64,000 nucleotides of DNA. It comes from Pseudomonas monteilii. GTDB taxonomy: Bacteria > Pseudomonadota > Gammaproteobacteria > Pseudomonadales > Pseudomonadaceae. Location: NCBI GenBank assembly GCA_001534745.1, contig CP013997.1, forward strand, positions 3,286,001 through 3,350,000, written 5' to 3'. The notes beneath the pieces are model-generated. The model worked only from the letters and a program-made list of their open reading frames with translations. It ran no database searches and was not told the origin of the DNA. Position numbers and translations under genes: made by a program. Below, one piece after another: positions 10,424 to 19,313 of the stretch (within the stretch, counting starts at the first letter, position 1; the number at the start of each line of letters is the position of its first letter).

Positions 10424-13081
10424 TTACGCCAGGCTCTTGCTCACCACCTCGTACACATCGCTGGACAGCGCGCCGGAGGCGAGAATCCGCTCCAATTCGC
10501 CCTTCATCAGCGCCTGACGCTGCTCGCCGTACTTGCGCCAGCGGGTCAGCGGGGCCAGCAGTCGCGAGGCGATCTGCGGGTTGAGCGCGTTCAGCTCGAT
10601 CACCAGGTCGGCCAGGAAGCGATAGCCCGATCCATCGATCGCATGGAAGTTGATCAGGTTCTGCCCGGCGAAGGCACCGATCAGCGCCCGCACCTTGTTC
10701 GGGTTCTTCAAGGTGAACGCCGGGTGCTGCATCAACGCCTTGACCCGCGCCAGCCCGCCAGGCTGCGTGCTCGCCGCCTGGACGCTGAACCACTGGTCCA
10801 TGACCAGCGGGTTGTCCTTGAAGTGCTCGGCGAAGCTTTCCAGTGCCTTGGCCCGCTCTGCCTCGAACGGCGAATTGACCAGCACGGCCAGCGCGGTCAA
10901 ACGCTCGGTCATGTTGTCGCACTGGTCGAACTGCTCCAGGGTCGCCTCCAGCACCTGGGGCTTGCCGCTGAGCATCAGATACGACAACGCGATGTTCTGC
11001 AGGCTGCGACGGGCGAAGTGTTCGGCAGCGGCCACATACGGGGTGGCACGCGAGACCTCGCGGTTGGCCTGGTAGCGTGCCCACAGGGCATCGAACAGCT
11101 GCGTGGCGATCTGCTGGCGAGCGAACTCGCGCGCCGCGTGGATGGCGTCCACGTCGGCCACCTGGCTGATCTCGGTGAGATAGGCCTCACCCGGCAGCGA
11201 GAGCATCTCGGCGACCATTGCCGGATCCAGTGATACGTTACCGAGCACGGTACCCAGCGCGGTGATCAGGCGCGGGTCGAGCGCCAGCGCTTCGCCGCGC
11301 TGGTGCTGGCCGATCAACTCCTGCAACACCTGCACCGACAGCTGCTGACCGGCCTCCCAGCGGTTGAACCCATCGCTGTCATGCTGCATCAGGAACATCA
11401 GCTGGTCGCGGTCGTACGGGAAGCTCAGCTTGACCGGCGCGCTGAAACCACGCAGCAGCGAGGGCAGCGGCTTGGCCGCCAGGCCCTCGAAGGTGAAGGT
11501 CTGCTCGGCCTCGGTCACCGACAGCACACGGCTGCCATGGATCGCGTCCGACTCGCCCACCAGGCGCAGCGGCAGGTCACGGCCTTCGGCATCCAGCAGG
11601 CCCAGCTCGACCGGGATCACGAACGGTTGCTTCTCGGCCTTGTCGGGCGTCTGCGGGTAGCCTTGGCGGAAGATCAGGCTGTAACGCTGGGTCGCCTCAT
11701 CGTACTGCTCGCTGACCTCCAGGCGTGGCGTGCCAGCCTGGGTGTACCAGCGCTTGAACTGGGTCAGGTCGACCCCGTTGGCGTCTTCCATGGCCTGGAT
11801 GAAATCGTCGCAGGTCACGGCCTGACCGTCATGACGCTCGAAGTACAGGTCGCTGCCCTTGCGGAAGCCTTCGGCGCCCAGCAGGGTGCTGACCATGCGC
11901 ACGACTTCAGCGCCCTTCTCGTACACCGTCAGGGTGTAGAAGTTGGAGATCTCGATGAAGCTGTCCGGGCGCACCGGGTGGGCCATGGGGCCGGCATCCT
12001 CGGCGAACTGGTGGGTGCGCAGGTAGGCGACGTCCTCGATGCGCTTGACCGTGCGCGAGTTCATGTCGGCGCTGAACTCGGCGTCGCGGAACACCGTGAA
12101 GCCTTCCTTGAGCGACAGCTGGAACCAGTCGCGGCAGGTGACACGGTTGCCCGACCAGTTGTGGAAGTACTCGTGCGCGACCACGGCCTCGACCCGCTGG
12201 TGGGCGGCGTCCGTGGCGGTTTCGGCACGGGCCAGCACACAGCTGGAGTTGAAGATGTTCAGGCCCTTGTTTTCCATGGCGCCCATATTGAAGTCGTTGA
12301 CCGCGACGATCATGAAGATGTCCAGGTCGTACTCGCGGCCATAGACCTCCTCGTCCCAGCGCATCGATTTCTTCAGGCTGACCATGGCGTGGTCGCACTT
12401 GTCGATGTTCTCCGGCTCGACATAGATGCGCAGGGCCACGTCACGCCCGGACTGGCGAGTGAAGGTGTCCTCCACGCACCAGAGGTCGCCGGCCACCAGG
12501 GCGAACAGGTAGGCCGGCTTGACGAACGGGTCTTCCCAGGTCGCCCAGTGCCGACCGTCTTCGGCCGGGCCATGGCCGATCGGGTTGCCGTTGGACAGCA
12601 GGATCGGGTAACGCTGCTGCTCGGCGATCACCGTGGTGGTGAAGCGGCTCATCACGTCCGGACGGTCGAGGTAGTAGGTGATCTTGCGGAAGCCCTCGGC
12701 CTCGCACTGGGTGCAGAACATCGTGCCGGACTTGTACAGCCCCTCGAGCGCGGTGTTGGTCTCCGGGTGGATCTTCACGCTGGTGTCGAGCACGAACCGC
12801 TCGGCGCTCGGCTGCAGGGTCAGGCTGTCGGCGTCCACCTGGTACTCGCCGGCCTCCAACGAACGGTCGTCCAGCTGCACCGACAGCAGCTCCAGCTGCT
12901 GGCCGTCCAGCACCAGCGGCGGCAGCCCGGCCCCGCGCGCCGGGTTGCGGCGCAGGATCAGTTGCGCGTGCACCAGGCTGTGGTCTTCGAACAGCTCGAA
13001 AGTCAGGTGCGTCTCGTCGATCAGGTAGTCGGGCGCCTGGTAGTCCTTGAGGTAGATCACGTGCGGTTGTGCGGTAGGCAT
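10424..13081 (-). CDS. pepN: Aminopeptidase N (M1 zinc metallopeptidase)
   Basis: 885 residues, the normal length of bacterial PepN. Cytoplasmic exopeptidase removing N-terminal residues from peptides. The substrate-binding motif GAMEN is at 267-271 and the zinc motif HEYFHNW begins at H303. No signal peptide. The ATG at 13081 is 10 bases after the stop of the DUF2797 gene on the same strand, with AAAGGACC as ribosome site. The gene ends against the REP array. Confidence 0.96.
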   Translation of the reverse strand: MPTAQPHVIYLKDYQAPDYLIDETHLTFELFEDHSLVHAQLILRRNPARGAGLPPLVLDGQQLELLSVQLDDRSLEAGEYQVDADSLTLQPSAERFVLDTSVKIHPETNTALEGLYKSGTMFCTQCEAEGFRKITYYLDRPDVMSRFTTTVIAEQQRYPILLSNGNPIGHGPAEDGRHWATWEDPFVKPAYLFALVAGDLWCVEDTFTRQSGRDVALRIYVEPENIDKCDHAMVSLKKSMRWDEEVYGREYDLDIFMIVAVNDFNMGAMENKGLNIFNSSCVLARAETATDAAHQRVEAVVAHEYFHNWSGNRVTCRDWFQLSLKEGFTVFRDAEFSADMNSRTVKRIEDVAYLRTHQFAEDAGPMAHPVRPDSFIEISNFYTLTVYEKGAEVVRMVSTLLGAEGFRKGSDLYFERHDGQAVTCDDFIQAMEDANGVDLTQFKRWYTQAGTPRLEVSEQYDEATQRYSLIFRQGYPQTPDKAEKQPFVIPVELGLLDAEGRDLPLRLVGESDAIHGSRVLSVTEAEQTFTFEGLAAKPLPSLLRGFSAPVKLSFPYDRDQLMFLMQHDSDGFNRWEAGQQLSVQVLQELIGQHQRGEALALDPRLITALGTVLGNVSLDPAMVAEMLSLPGEAYLTEISQVADVDAIHAAREFARQQIATQLFDALWARYQANREVSRATPYVAAAEHFARRSLQNIALSYLMLSGKPQVLEATLEQFDQCDNMTERLTALAVLVNSPFEAERAKALESFAEHFKDNPLVMDQWFSVQAASTQPGGLARVKALMQHPAFTLKNPNKVRALIGAFAGQNLINFHAIDGSGYRFLADLVIELNALNPQIASRLLAPLTRWRKYGEQRQALMKGELERILASGALSSDVYEVVSKSLA

Positions 13082-13093
13082 GCGGCGGTCCTT

Positions 13094-13924
13094 TTACTGA
13101 AGCACGGCGAGCTGGTAGGCCGTGTACTTGCGAATGTTGATCACACCGGTGTCGAAGATCAGGTACTGGCCCTTGATGCCCTTCAGCGTGCCTTCGACCA
13201 CCGGGTTCTTGTCCAGGTTGAAGCTGACCACCTTGGTCGGGTAGGCCTCGACCGGATAGCGCATCTGCACCACCTCGGCATCGGGCAGCAGCTGGATGGC
13301 CTGCAGGCCGAACCGGTCCTGCAAGGCGCGCAGGCCTTCGCCGCAGGTGTCGAGCAACTGGTCGCGAAGGGCCGGCAGGTCGAGTACTTCGGCCTCGCCC
13401 TTGAGCAGCGTGCGCCAGTTGGTGCGGTCCGATACCTGGGTGCGCAGCAGGTCTTCGACCAGGCCCGACTGCTGACGGGTGGCCACGCGCAGGATCGGCA
13501 GCGCCTGGCTGGCGCCCTGGTCGAGCCAGCGGGTCGGCAGCTGGGTGGCCCGGGTGATGCCGACCTTGATGCCGGACGAATTGGCCAGGTACACCACATG
13601 GTCGGTCATGCAGAACTGCTCGCCCCAGGACGGGTCACGGCAGGTACCGGCGTCGTAGTGGCAGCGCTCCGGCGCCATGATGCAGACATCGCACTGGGCC
13701 AGCTGAGTCATGCACGGGTAGCAGTAGCCCTGACTGAAGCTGGTCTTGGTCCGCCGCCCGCAATGGGTACAGTGGATGGCGCCCAGGTATTCGAGGCGCA
13801 GGCGCTGGCCGATCAGCGGGTTGACCGCGACCTCGTGATCGCCAAGGCGAAAGTGGTACTGCACGACAGGCGCGTCGAGGCGCGCGGTCATCTTGCTCAA
13901 CGAGCCACGAGCGAGTTCGATCAA
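13094..13924 (-). CDS. DUF2797 family protein with eight-Cys zinc-like cluster
   Basis: 276 residues if translation starts at the TTG at 13924. That start overlaps the TGA stop of the DUF1315 gene (TTGA) and gives MIELARGSLSKM, the expected family N-terminus and length; a longer frame exists but would overlap the DUF1315 gene heavily. Cysteines at 52, 55, 68, 71, 78, 81, 88 and 95 suggest two zinc sites. The segment YLANSSGIKVGITRATQLPTRW resembles GIY-YIG-like segments. Function unknown. It is likely co-translated with DUF1315 and precedes pepN. Confidence 0.85.
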   Translation of the reverse strand: MIELARGSLSKMTARLDAPVVQYHFRLGDHEVAVNPLIGQRLRLEYLGAIHCTHCGRRTKTSFSQGYCYPCMTQLAQCDVCIMAPERCHYDAGTCRDPSWGEQFCMTDHVVYLANSSGIKVGITRATQLPTRWLDQGASQALPILRVATRQQSGLVEDLLRTQVSDRTNWRTLLKGEAEVLDLPALRDQLLDTCGEGLRALQDRFGLQAIQLLPDAEVVQMRYPVEAYPTKVVSFNLDKNPVVEGTLKGIKGQYLIFDTGVINIRKYTAYQLAVLQ

Positions 13925-14181
13925 TGTACCGAGTCCGACTTGAACAGGATGTTGGGGATGGGCGTGGACTTCGACGAACATTCCTGGACGCCCATGTAGC
14001 CGGTGCGCTGGTCCTCGGGCAGGTTCTGCAGTTCCCAGGCGATCACCGCCTGCATCGACAGCTCCTTCTGCTCCTGGGTCAGGCGCCGGCCATCGGACCA
14101 CTTGCCCAGCTCCACGGCCGTCTTCAGGCTTTCGTAGATTTCCGGGGTGATGTTTTCGATCATTTGCGTGAAGGTGGACAT
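13921..14181 (-). CDS. DUF1315 (YeaC-like) small protein
   Basis: 86 residues, MSTFTQMIENITPEIYESLK onward, matching the DUF1315/YeaC family of small soluble gamma-proteobacterial proteins (KWSDGRRLTQEQ, then AWELQNLPEDQRTGYM). Function unknown. Its TGA stop overlaps the TTG start of the following DUF2797 gene, a sign of translational coupling. Confidence 0.88.
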   Translation of the reverse strand: MSTFTQMIENITPEIYESLKTAVELGKWSDGRRLTQEQKELSMQAVIAWELQNLPEDQRTGYMGVQECSSKSTPIPNILFKSDSVH

Positions 14182-14202
14182 GGCGTCTCCAGAAAGCCTG
14201 AG

Positions 14203-15081
14203 TCAGTGCGACAGTCTACGCCGAGCCAGCGCCCCGCCCAAGAGCCCGGCCAGACAACCGACCAGCAGCCCGCTGACGTGGGCGGCATTGGCGATGGCGC
14301 CCATACCCAAGGCACTGATCACCCCGGACAGGCACACCAGCAGCCAGATCAGCATGCTCGCCAAGGTGCCGCGCGGCAGACGGAACGCCTCGTTCGGCGC
14401 CAGGCGCTGGAACAGCCAGAGGTAGCCCAGCAGCCCGAACAGCACACCCGACAGGCCACCGAACAGCGTGGGGCCGCTGGCCAGGTGCTGCGTCAGGTTC
14501 GACACCAGGCCGAAGCACAGGGTCAGCCCCAGCAGGACCCACGACCCCTGGCGCTGTTCGATGCGCCGGCCCAGCTCCCAGAACCACAGCGCGTTCATCG
14601 ACAGGTGCAGGAAGCCGAAATGCAGGAAGATCGGCGACACCAGTCGCCACCACTGCCCTTCGCTCAACCCTTGCGCCAGCGAGGTGAACTGCAGGTAGTC
14701 GCCCTGCACCTGGAACCCGAGGAAGGTCAGCCAGCGTACCGTCGACAGGTTGTCGCCCAGCCCGGTGACGATGGCCACCACCAGGCTGACGATCAGCACC
14801 AGGCTGCACATCCAGGTTCCTCGCGCCTGCTCGGCCAGGCTGCCACGTGCCGGCGGCTGGGGATCGGCCTCGAGGGTCAGCGGCGCCTGCACCTCGGCCT
14901 GGCCGTCGGGAAAACGCTGGTACAGGTCACGCACGTCCTCGGCCTGGGCCTGGGGCACCCAGAGCACCTGCTCTTCGCCCTCGAGGCTGACCCGGTGCGG
15001 CACCTGCAGGCGCCGTAACAGGTCGATGAACCCCGACAGGTCGACGTCCAGCGGCAGGCGCAAGGCCTGCGCCGCGCTCAC
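14203..15081 (-). CDS. Rhomboid family intramembrane serine protease
   Basis: 292 residues starting at the GTG at 15081, whose GTGA overlaps the stop of the upstream phosphatase gene. An N-terminal cytoplasmic region (1-88) precedes about six membrane helices. The catalytic pair is visible: GLSG with Ser211 and NAAHVSGL with His268. HLSMNAL (159-165) supplies the oxyanion-site His/Asn. The architecture is GlpG-like. A much longer frame runs upstream but lies inside the phosphatase gene and is rejected. Substrate unknown. Confidence 0.9.
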   Translation of the reverse strand: MSAAQALRLPLDVDLSGFIDLLRRLQVPHRVSLEGEEQVLWVPQAQAEDVRDLYQRFPDGQAEVQAPLTLEADPQPPARGSLAEQARGTWMCSLVLIVSLVVAIVTGLGDNLSTVRWLTFLGFQVQGDYLQFTSLAQGLSEGQWWRLVSPIFLHFGFLHLSMNALWFWELGRRIEQRQGSWVLLGLTLCFGLVSNLTQHLASGPTLFGGLSGVLFGLLGYLWLFQRLAPNEAFRLPRGTLASMLIWLLVCLSGVISALGMGAIANAAHVSGLLVGCLAGLLGGALARRRLSH

Positions 15082-16049
15082 CGTGCCCCCTGCGGGCGAT
15101 CGACATCGACCCAGACGAACTTGCGCGGGTCGATGCTGGTTTCCGCGTCCAGGCGGTAGGCTACCAGCTTGCCGTAGAGCACGGCGCTGTAGTCCAGGCA
15201 GGCCAGGTTGGGCCGGATCGCCGCCGGCCGACCACTGCGCCAGTAATGGCCGACGAACAGCAGCGGCTCGTCCAGGCCATAGCGCAGCAGCGCGTTCTTC
15301 TGCGTAGGGTCCAGCGGTGTGCGGGCCACCTCGTCGGGCAGCGCGTCGGGCTGGAACACGATGTCGCCATAGGTCTGCGGGTCGTCTTCCCAGAACTTGG
15401 TGCGGAAGAAGGCGCGGGTCAGGCCATCGCCCCCGGTCAGCGTCAGGCCGTCCGGCAGGCGCATGTCGGTGCCGCGCAGCAGTCGGTTGCAGACCGTGGC
15501 GGCGAAGCTGCCGGGCACCGAGGACGCCTGGATGAAGTGCTCGTCGACCCGCCCTTCGGGGTACTGCGCGCGCAACCGTTCGATCAGCGCGGCATCCCAG
15601 CAGGCATGCACCAGACGGAAGCGACCGGCGTCGAGGAACAGGGGCAACTGCTGGAACCACTGGACGAAGGCCTGCCATTCGCCCGGATGCTGGGCGAACT
15701 GGCTCAAGGTGTCGTCGATCAGCCGGGCATGGCGCGGCGTGTGCTCGCGCACGAAGGTCTTGCCGCTTCCCGGCAGCGCGGGTGTCATCCAGCCCAGGGC
15801 GTTGAACTCATGGTTGCCCATGATGCAGTGCGCCTGTCCGGCCTCGACCATGGCGTGCACCAGGTGCAGGGCTTCGCGGATCCGTGGCCCGCGGTCGACG
15901 ATGTCGCCCAGGAACAGGGCCTGTCGACGCGGATGCCGCCACACCCCGTTGGTCTTCTGGTAGCCCAGGGTGTCGAGCAGGTGGGCGAGCGTCAGGGCAC
16001 AACCGTGCACGTCGCCGATGATGTCGAAGCCTCGCGCCGGATCGAGCAT
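15078..16049 (-). CDS. Calcineurin-like metallophosphoesterase (ApaH/PrpE type)
   Basis: 323 residues. Metallophosphatase motifs in order: GDVHG (12-16), GDIVDRGP, GNHE and later GHYW. They are typical of ApaH/serine-threonine phosphatase relatives that bind two metals. The ATG at 16049 overlaps the nadK stop (TGATG). Substrate not determinable; members of this group act on phosphoproteins or dinucleoside polyphosphates. It sits in a nadK-phosphatase-rhomboid run that is probably one transcript. Confidence 0.85.
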   Translation of the reverse strand: MLDPARGFDIIGDVHGCALTLAHLLDTLGYQKTNGVWRHPRRQALFLGDIVDRGPRIREALHLVHAMVEAGQAHCIMGNHEFNALGWMTPALPGSGKTFVREHTPRHARLIDDTLSQFAQHPGEWQAFVQWFQQLPLFLDAGRFRLVHACWDAALIERLRAQYPEGRVDEHFIQASSVPGSFAATVCNRLLRGTDMRLPDGLTLTGGDGLTRAFFRTKFWEDDPQTYGDIVFQPDALPDEVARTPLDPTQKNALLRYGLDEPLLFVGHYWRSGRPAAIRPNLACLDYSAVLYGKLVAYRLDAETSIDPRKFVWVDVDRPQGAR

Positions 16050-16939
16050 CAGTCGCCCCTGCCGCCCAGACGGCTGCCCCAGCCCAGCTTGGTGCGGCAC
16101 ACCTCGTAGTAGTTGTGGTCCAGCGGGTGGATCAGGCGCAGCTTCTGCGACTTCTTGTTGACCGTGATGGTGTCGCCTGGCGCGCAGGTGAAATGGTTCT
16201 GGCCGTCACAGGACACCTGCGGGTAGATCTGCATGTCCTTGGCCACCACGATCTTCAGCTCGCTGTTGCCGTCGACCACGATCGGGCGCCCCGACAGGGT
16301 GTGGGGGTACATCGGCACGATGACGATGGCGTCGAGCTTGGGGTGCATGATCGGCCCGCCGGCCGACAGCGCATAGGCGGTCGAACCGGTGGGCGTGGCG
16401 ACGATCAGGCCGTCGGCCTTCTGGCTGCAGACGAACTGGCCGTCGATGTAGATCTCGAACTCGATCATCCGGGTCGACTTGCCGGGGTGCAGGACCACGT
16501 CGTTGAGCGCATCGCCCTGGCCGATGGCCTCCCCATGGCGGCGCGCCTCGGCTTGCAGCAGGAAGCGGTTCTCGACCAGGTAGTGGCCGTCGAGCACTTC
16601 GGCGACCTTCACTTCCAGTTCGTCCGGACGGATGTCGGTCAGAAAGCCCAGGCTGCCGCGGTTGATCCCCAGCACCGGTGTGTTGTGACGGGCCAGAGCG
16701 CGGGCGGCACCCAGCAGGCTGCCGTCGCCGCCGACCACGATCACCAGGTCGCAGACCTCACCGAGCATCTTGCGGCTGGAGGTCTGCAGGCCGTGGCCCG
16801 GCAGGACTTCGGCGATGGTGTCTTCGAGGATCACGTGCAGGTGGCGTTCGACCAGGAAGGTCTTCAGCCGGCGGATGGTGTCGAGTACCTGCGAACTGCC
16901 AAGGCGCCCGATGATACCGATATTGCGAAACTGCTCCAT
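16049..16939 (-). CDS. nadK: NAD kinase
   Basis: Phosphorylates NAD to NADP. 296 residues, the family length. VVGGDGSLLGAAR carries the GGDGS motif (70-74), followed by NRGSLGFLTD and DGLIVATPTGSTAY, all conserved in NadK. Start MEQFRNIGIIGR at 16939 with AGGAGTTCC ahead of it. First gene of the minus-strand run ending in the rhomboid; DUF1853 starts divergently 105 bases away. Confidence 0.96.
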   Translation of the reverse strand: MEQFRNIGIIGRLGSSQVLDTIRRLKTFLVERHLHVILEDTIAEVLPGHGLQTSSRKMLGEVCDLVIVVGGDGSLLGAARALARHNTPVLGINRGSLGFLTDIRPDELEVKVAEVLDGHYLVENRFLLQAEARRHGEAIGQGDALNDVVLHPGKSTRMIEFEIYIDGQFVCSQKADGLIVATPTGSTAYALSAGGPIMHPKLDAIVIVPMYPHTLSGRPIVVDGNSELKIVVAKDMQIYPQVSCDGQNHFTCAPGDTITVNKKSQKLRLIHPLDHNYYEVCRTKLGWGSRLGGRGD

Positions 16940-17044
16940 GGAACTCCTGCAAGACTGTGCGACAGGTGAAAGGGCGTCAGGCGCCGGATGCCTGGAAGTA
17001 TGGTCGAAAGCGTCGGCCGGCGGCAAACCGGCTATGCTCGCAGC

Positions 17045-18034
17045 ATGACGCCTTTCGCCTCCCTCGCCGCCCTGCCCCTCGCCCTGCGCCAGCCGCTGGT
17101 CCGCGACCTGGCCTGGACACTCGTCGCCCCGGCGTTGCTGCGCGAGGCCCCGGCGTTGCTGCGCGAGGCCCCGGGGCCGCAACGCCACCCGCTGACCGGG
17201 AGCGACTGGGCGCACGACCCTGACGCCCTGGTCGATTGGCTCAACGCGCTGGACGAGGACAGTCGAGCGCTGCAGGCCTGGCTGGCGCAGTCCCGCAGCC
17301 GGCGCCTGGGGGTGTACTACGAAGGGCTCTGGCAGTTCGCGCTTCACCAGGCACCTGGCATCGAAATGCTGGCGGCCAACCTGCCCATCCGCCAGGGTCG
17401 GCAGACCTTGGGAGAACTGGACGTGCTGCTGCGCGACCGTGACGGGGTGCACCATCTGGAGCTGGCGATCAAGTTCTACCTGGGCCCGACGACCGGGGAC
17501 GGTCATGAGGCGCAGCGCTGGCTCGGGCCGGGCTGTCATGATCGGCTCGGCAGCAAGCTCGATCACCTGATCGGGCACCAACTGCCGATGGCGTCCCGGC
17601 CTGAGAGCCGCGTGGCGCTGGAGGCACTGGGCATCGGCGCGGTGCGTTCGCACCTGTGGCTTGGCGGTTACCTGTTCTATCCCTGGCCTGGACAGACAAG
17701 CCCGCCGACGGGCAGCCATCCGGCGCATCTGAAGGGCCATTGGGTACGCCGGGACGATTTCGCGGCTTACCGTGCCGCGACTGGCGCGGGTGTGTGGCAG
17801 GTGCTGCCGCGCGAACGCTGGCTGGCGCCTTTTCGTGTCGAGGCGACGGCGCTGGCGGCGATGCCGCCGTTCGAACCCTGGCTGGAGACGTTACAACCCG
17901 ATGCCGACGCACGCCTGCTGGTACGCCTGGTGGCGGATGATGCAAGGCACTGGGTCGAGGCCGAGCGCGTGTTTCTGGTGGCGCAGGGCTGGCCAGCGCC
18001 GATGGCGGAGCCGGGAGTGCGCGGGGTTGGCTGA
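17045..18034 (+). CDS. DUF1853 family protein
   Basis: 329 residues, MTPFASLAALPLALRQPLVR onward; the block LGVYYEGLWQFAL and the nuclease-like segment LGELDVLLRD...HLELAIKFYLG match DUF1853. The latter resembles a PD-(D/E)xK core, so a nuclease role is possible but unproven. Near the N-terminus a perfect 21-bp direct repeat duplicates the heptapeptide ALLREAP (around 17131-17172), probably by replication slippage. Start chosen at the ATG at 17045 because it gives the conserved N-terminus. Confidence 0.85.
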   Translation: MTPFASLAALPLALRQPLVRDLAWTLVAPALLREAPALLREAPGPQRHPLTGSDWAHDPDALVDWLNALDEDSRALQAWLAQSRSRRLGVYYEGLWQFALHQAPGIEMLAANLPIRQGRQTLGELDVLLRDRDGVHHLELAIKFYLGPTTGDGHEAQRWLGPGCHDRLGSKLDHLIGHQLPMASRPESRVALEALGIGAVRSHLWLGGYLFYPWPGQTSPPTGSHPAHLKGHWVRRDDFAAYRAATGAGVWQVLPRERWLAPFRVEATALAAMPPFEPWLETLQPDADARLLVRLVADDARHWVEAERVFLVAQGWPAPMAEPGVRGVG

Positions 18035-18101
18035 GGCCACCTGCCGGTCTGTCGTAGAACGGACGGTGTCCGTTTCAACGCGAAGGCATGATTTCATGCT
18101 T

Positions 18102-18140
18102 TGTGGGCCCTGCGGGCCCAATCGCGGCACAGGGGCCGCT
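18102..18140. repeat. Left half of the REP interrupted by the IS110 element
   Basis: TGTGGGCCCTGCGGGCCCAA followed by TCGCGGCACAGGGGCCGCT, the same second REP type found intact at 43068 and 57618. It stops abruptly at CT (18139-18140), where the insertion sequence begins. The element's right side resumes the REP at 19314. Confidence 0.9.
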
Positions 18141-18155
18141 TGTATGGTAGGACTT

Positions 18156-18302
18156 GAAGGGAGGAGGAGGGACTAGATCCGCTTCTGACTGTTCGCGCAG
18201 TACAGACCGTGGGAGATTTCGCCCCTCCTCCCTTCACCCAAGCGCCGATAAGGAATGCTTCCGGTTTTGACCGACGAAAGTACAAGCCTGCGCCTCTGGG
18301 TG
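18156..18302 (+). ncRNA. Candidate bridge RNA of the IS110 element
   Basis: Two stem-loops in series. Loop 1: outer stem 18156-18167 with 18224-18235 (12 bp), inner hairpin 18185-18205. Its internal loop holds CCGCT (18179-18183), identical to the left target plus core, and GTGGGAG (18209-18215), complementary to CT plus the right target. Loop 2: CACCCA/TGGGTG (18235-18240, 18297-18302) and GCGC/GCGC, inner hairpin 18262-18273. Its right strand holds TACAAG (18281-18286), complementary to CT plus the element's left end TGTA; its left strand GGAATGCT is a weaker match to GAATCT. The order left guide = top strand, right guide = reverse complement is the one known for the IS621 bridge RNA. Predicted by eye, not folded. 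Confidence 0.65.
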
Positions 18303-18342
18303 GCCCTTCAAGCCCTTAGACCTTACCTGCGGAGACGCGCTC

Positions 18343-19290
18343 ATGGCAATGCCATCATCCGAACACAGCACGATCATAGGCGTCGACGTTGCTAAGGCTG
18401 AACTCGTCATTTACGAAGACAGCTCCGGACAGTTGAGCACTATTGCCAACAACAAGACGGCCATCAAGCAATGGATCAAGGCATTACACGGAAAGGTCTC
18501 GATTGCAATCGAAGCCACCAATGTCTATCACCTGCTGTTTACCGATATGGTCCATGAAGCAGGACATACCCTTTACTTGATGGATGGTTATGCCCTGAGT
18601 CACTACCGAAAAGGTATTGGTTCACGCGCCAAGACCGACCCGATCGATGCAAGGGTACTGGCCCGGTACCTCAAGAACGAAGGCGTCAACCTTAGCCCCT
18701 GGATCCCACCTTCGACGCTCTATCGCGACCTTGTCAGCCTGTTTCGCAGGCGCGCGATGCTCGTCCAGACGCGTACAGCGCTGAGACTGAGCTGGGAGGG
18801 TGAGCCGCTGCTCAAGAGCCTTTTGAAGTCCCAGCTCACCTCGATGAAGCGCCTTGAAGACCTCATTGAAAACATGATCAAGAAGCTGCTCGACCAGGCA
18901 GGACTGATGCCGTTAGTAAAGCAGTGTATGAAAGTTGAAGGTATTGGTTTTCTTACCGCTGCGCGTTTGGTCGCCACCTACCAGCGAGGCGAGTTCAAGA
19001 GTGCCGATGCCTTTATCGCCTTTCTAGGAATGGACCTGCGAGTGGCTCAGTCGGGCAAGAAAAAAGAACGCTCGACGTTGACCAAACGAGGCGATCCAGA
19101 GGTCCGTCGTTTGCTGCACAACGCGGCGATGTCAGCAGGCAGGACAGCTGCTTGGAAAACGTTTTACGAAGACAAGCAGAGCCGCGGTTTTAAAAAGACT
19201 CAAGTCCTGGTCATGCTGGCCCGCAAGCTGGCTCGAGTGGTCTTTGCCCTGATCAGAAGCGGAGAGGAATATCGTCCCAAAGCCGCTTAA
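18343..19290 (+). CDS. tnp: IS110-family transposase (recombinase)
   Basis: 315 residues. An N-terminal RuvC-like DEDD domain: D15 (IIGVDVAKAE), E57 (AIEATN), D99 and D102 (TDPIDARVLARYLK). The C-terminal Transposase_20 domain has GIGFLTAARLVATY (HhH-like), TKRGDPEVRRLLHNAAMSAGR and likely catalytic Ser264. Length and order fit intact IS110 enzymes, so the element may be active. The long leader and short right end place it in the IS110 rather than the IS1111 group. Confidence 0.95.
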   Translation: MAMPSSEHSTIIGVDVAKAELVIYEDSSGQLSTIANNKTAIKQWIKALHGKVSIAIEATNVYHLLFTDMVHEAGHTLYLMDGYALSHYRKGIGSRAKTDPIDARVLARYLKNEGVNLSPWIPPSTLYRDLVSLFRRRAMLVQTRTALRLSWEGEPLLKSLLKSQLTSMKRLEDLIENMIKKLLDQAGLMPLVKQCMKVEGIGFLTAARLVATYQRGEFKSADAFIAFLGMDLRVAQSGKKKERSTLTKRGDPEVRRLLHNAAMSAGRTAAWKTFYEDKQSRGFKKTQVLVMLARKLARVVFALIRSGEEYRPKAA

Positions 19291-19313
19291 GCGCTTGGCA
19301 ATTACCATAGAAT

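Noticed and set aside
11303..13999. 898-codon plus-strand open frame opposite pepN and DUF2797
   Set aside because: It mirrors two recognised genes and has the His/Val/Gln/Leu bias typical of the complement of Pseudomonas genes.
14203..15678. 491-codon form of the rhomboid gene
   Set aside because: The extra N-terminal 199 codons lie within the metallophosphatase gene in another frame; the GTG at 15081 gives the family length and a stop/start overlap.
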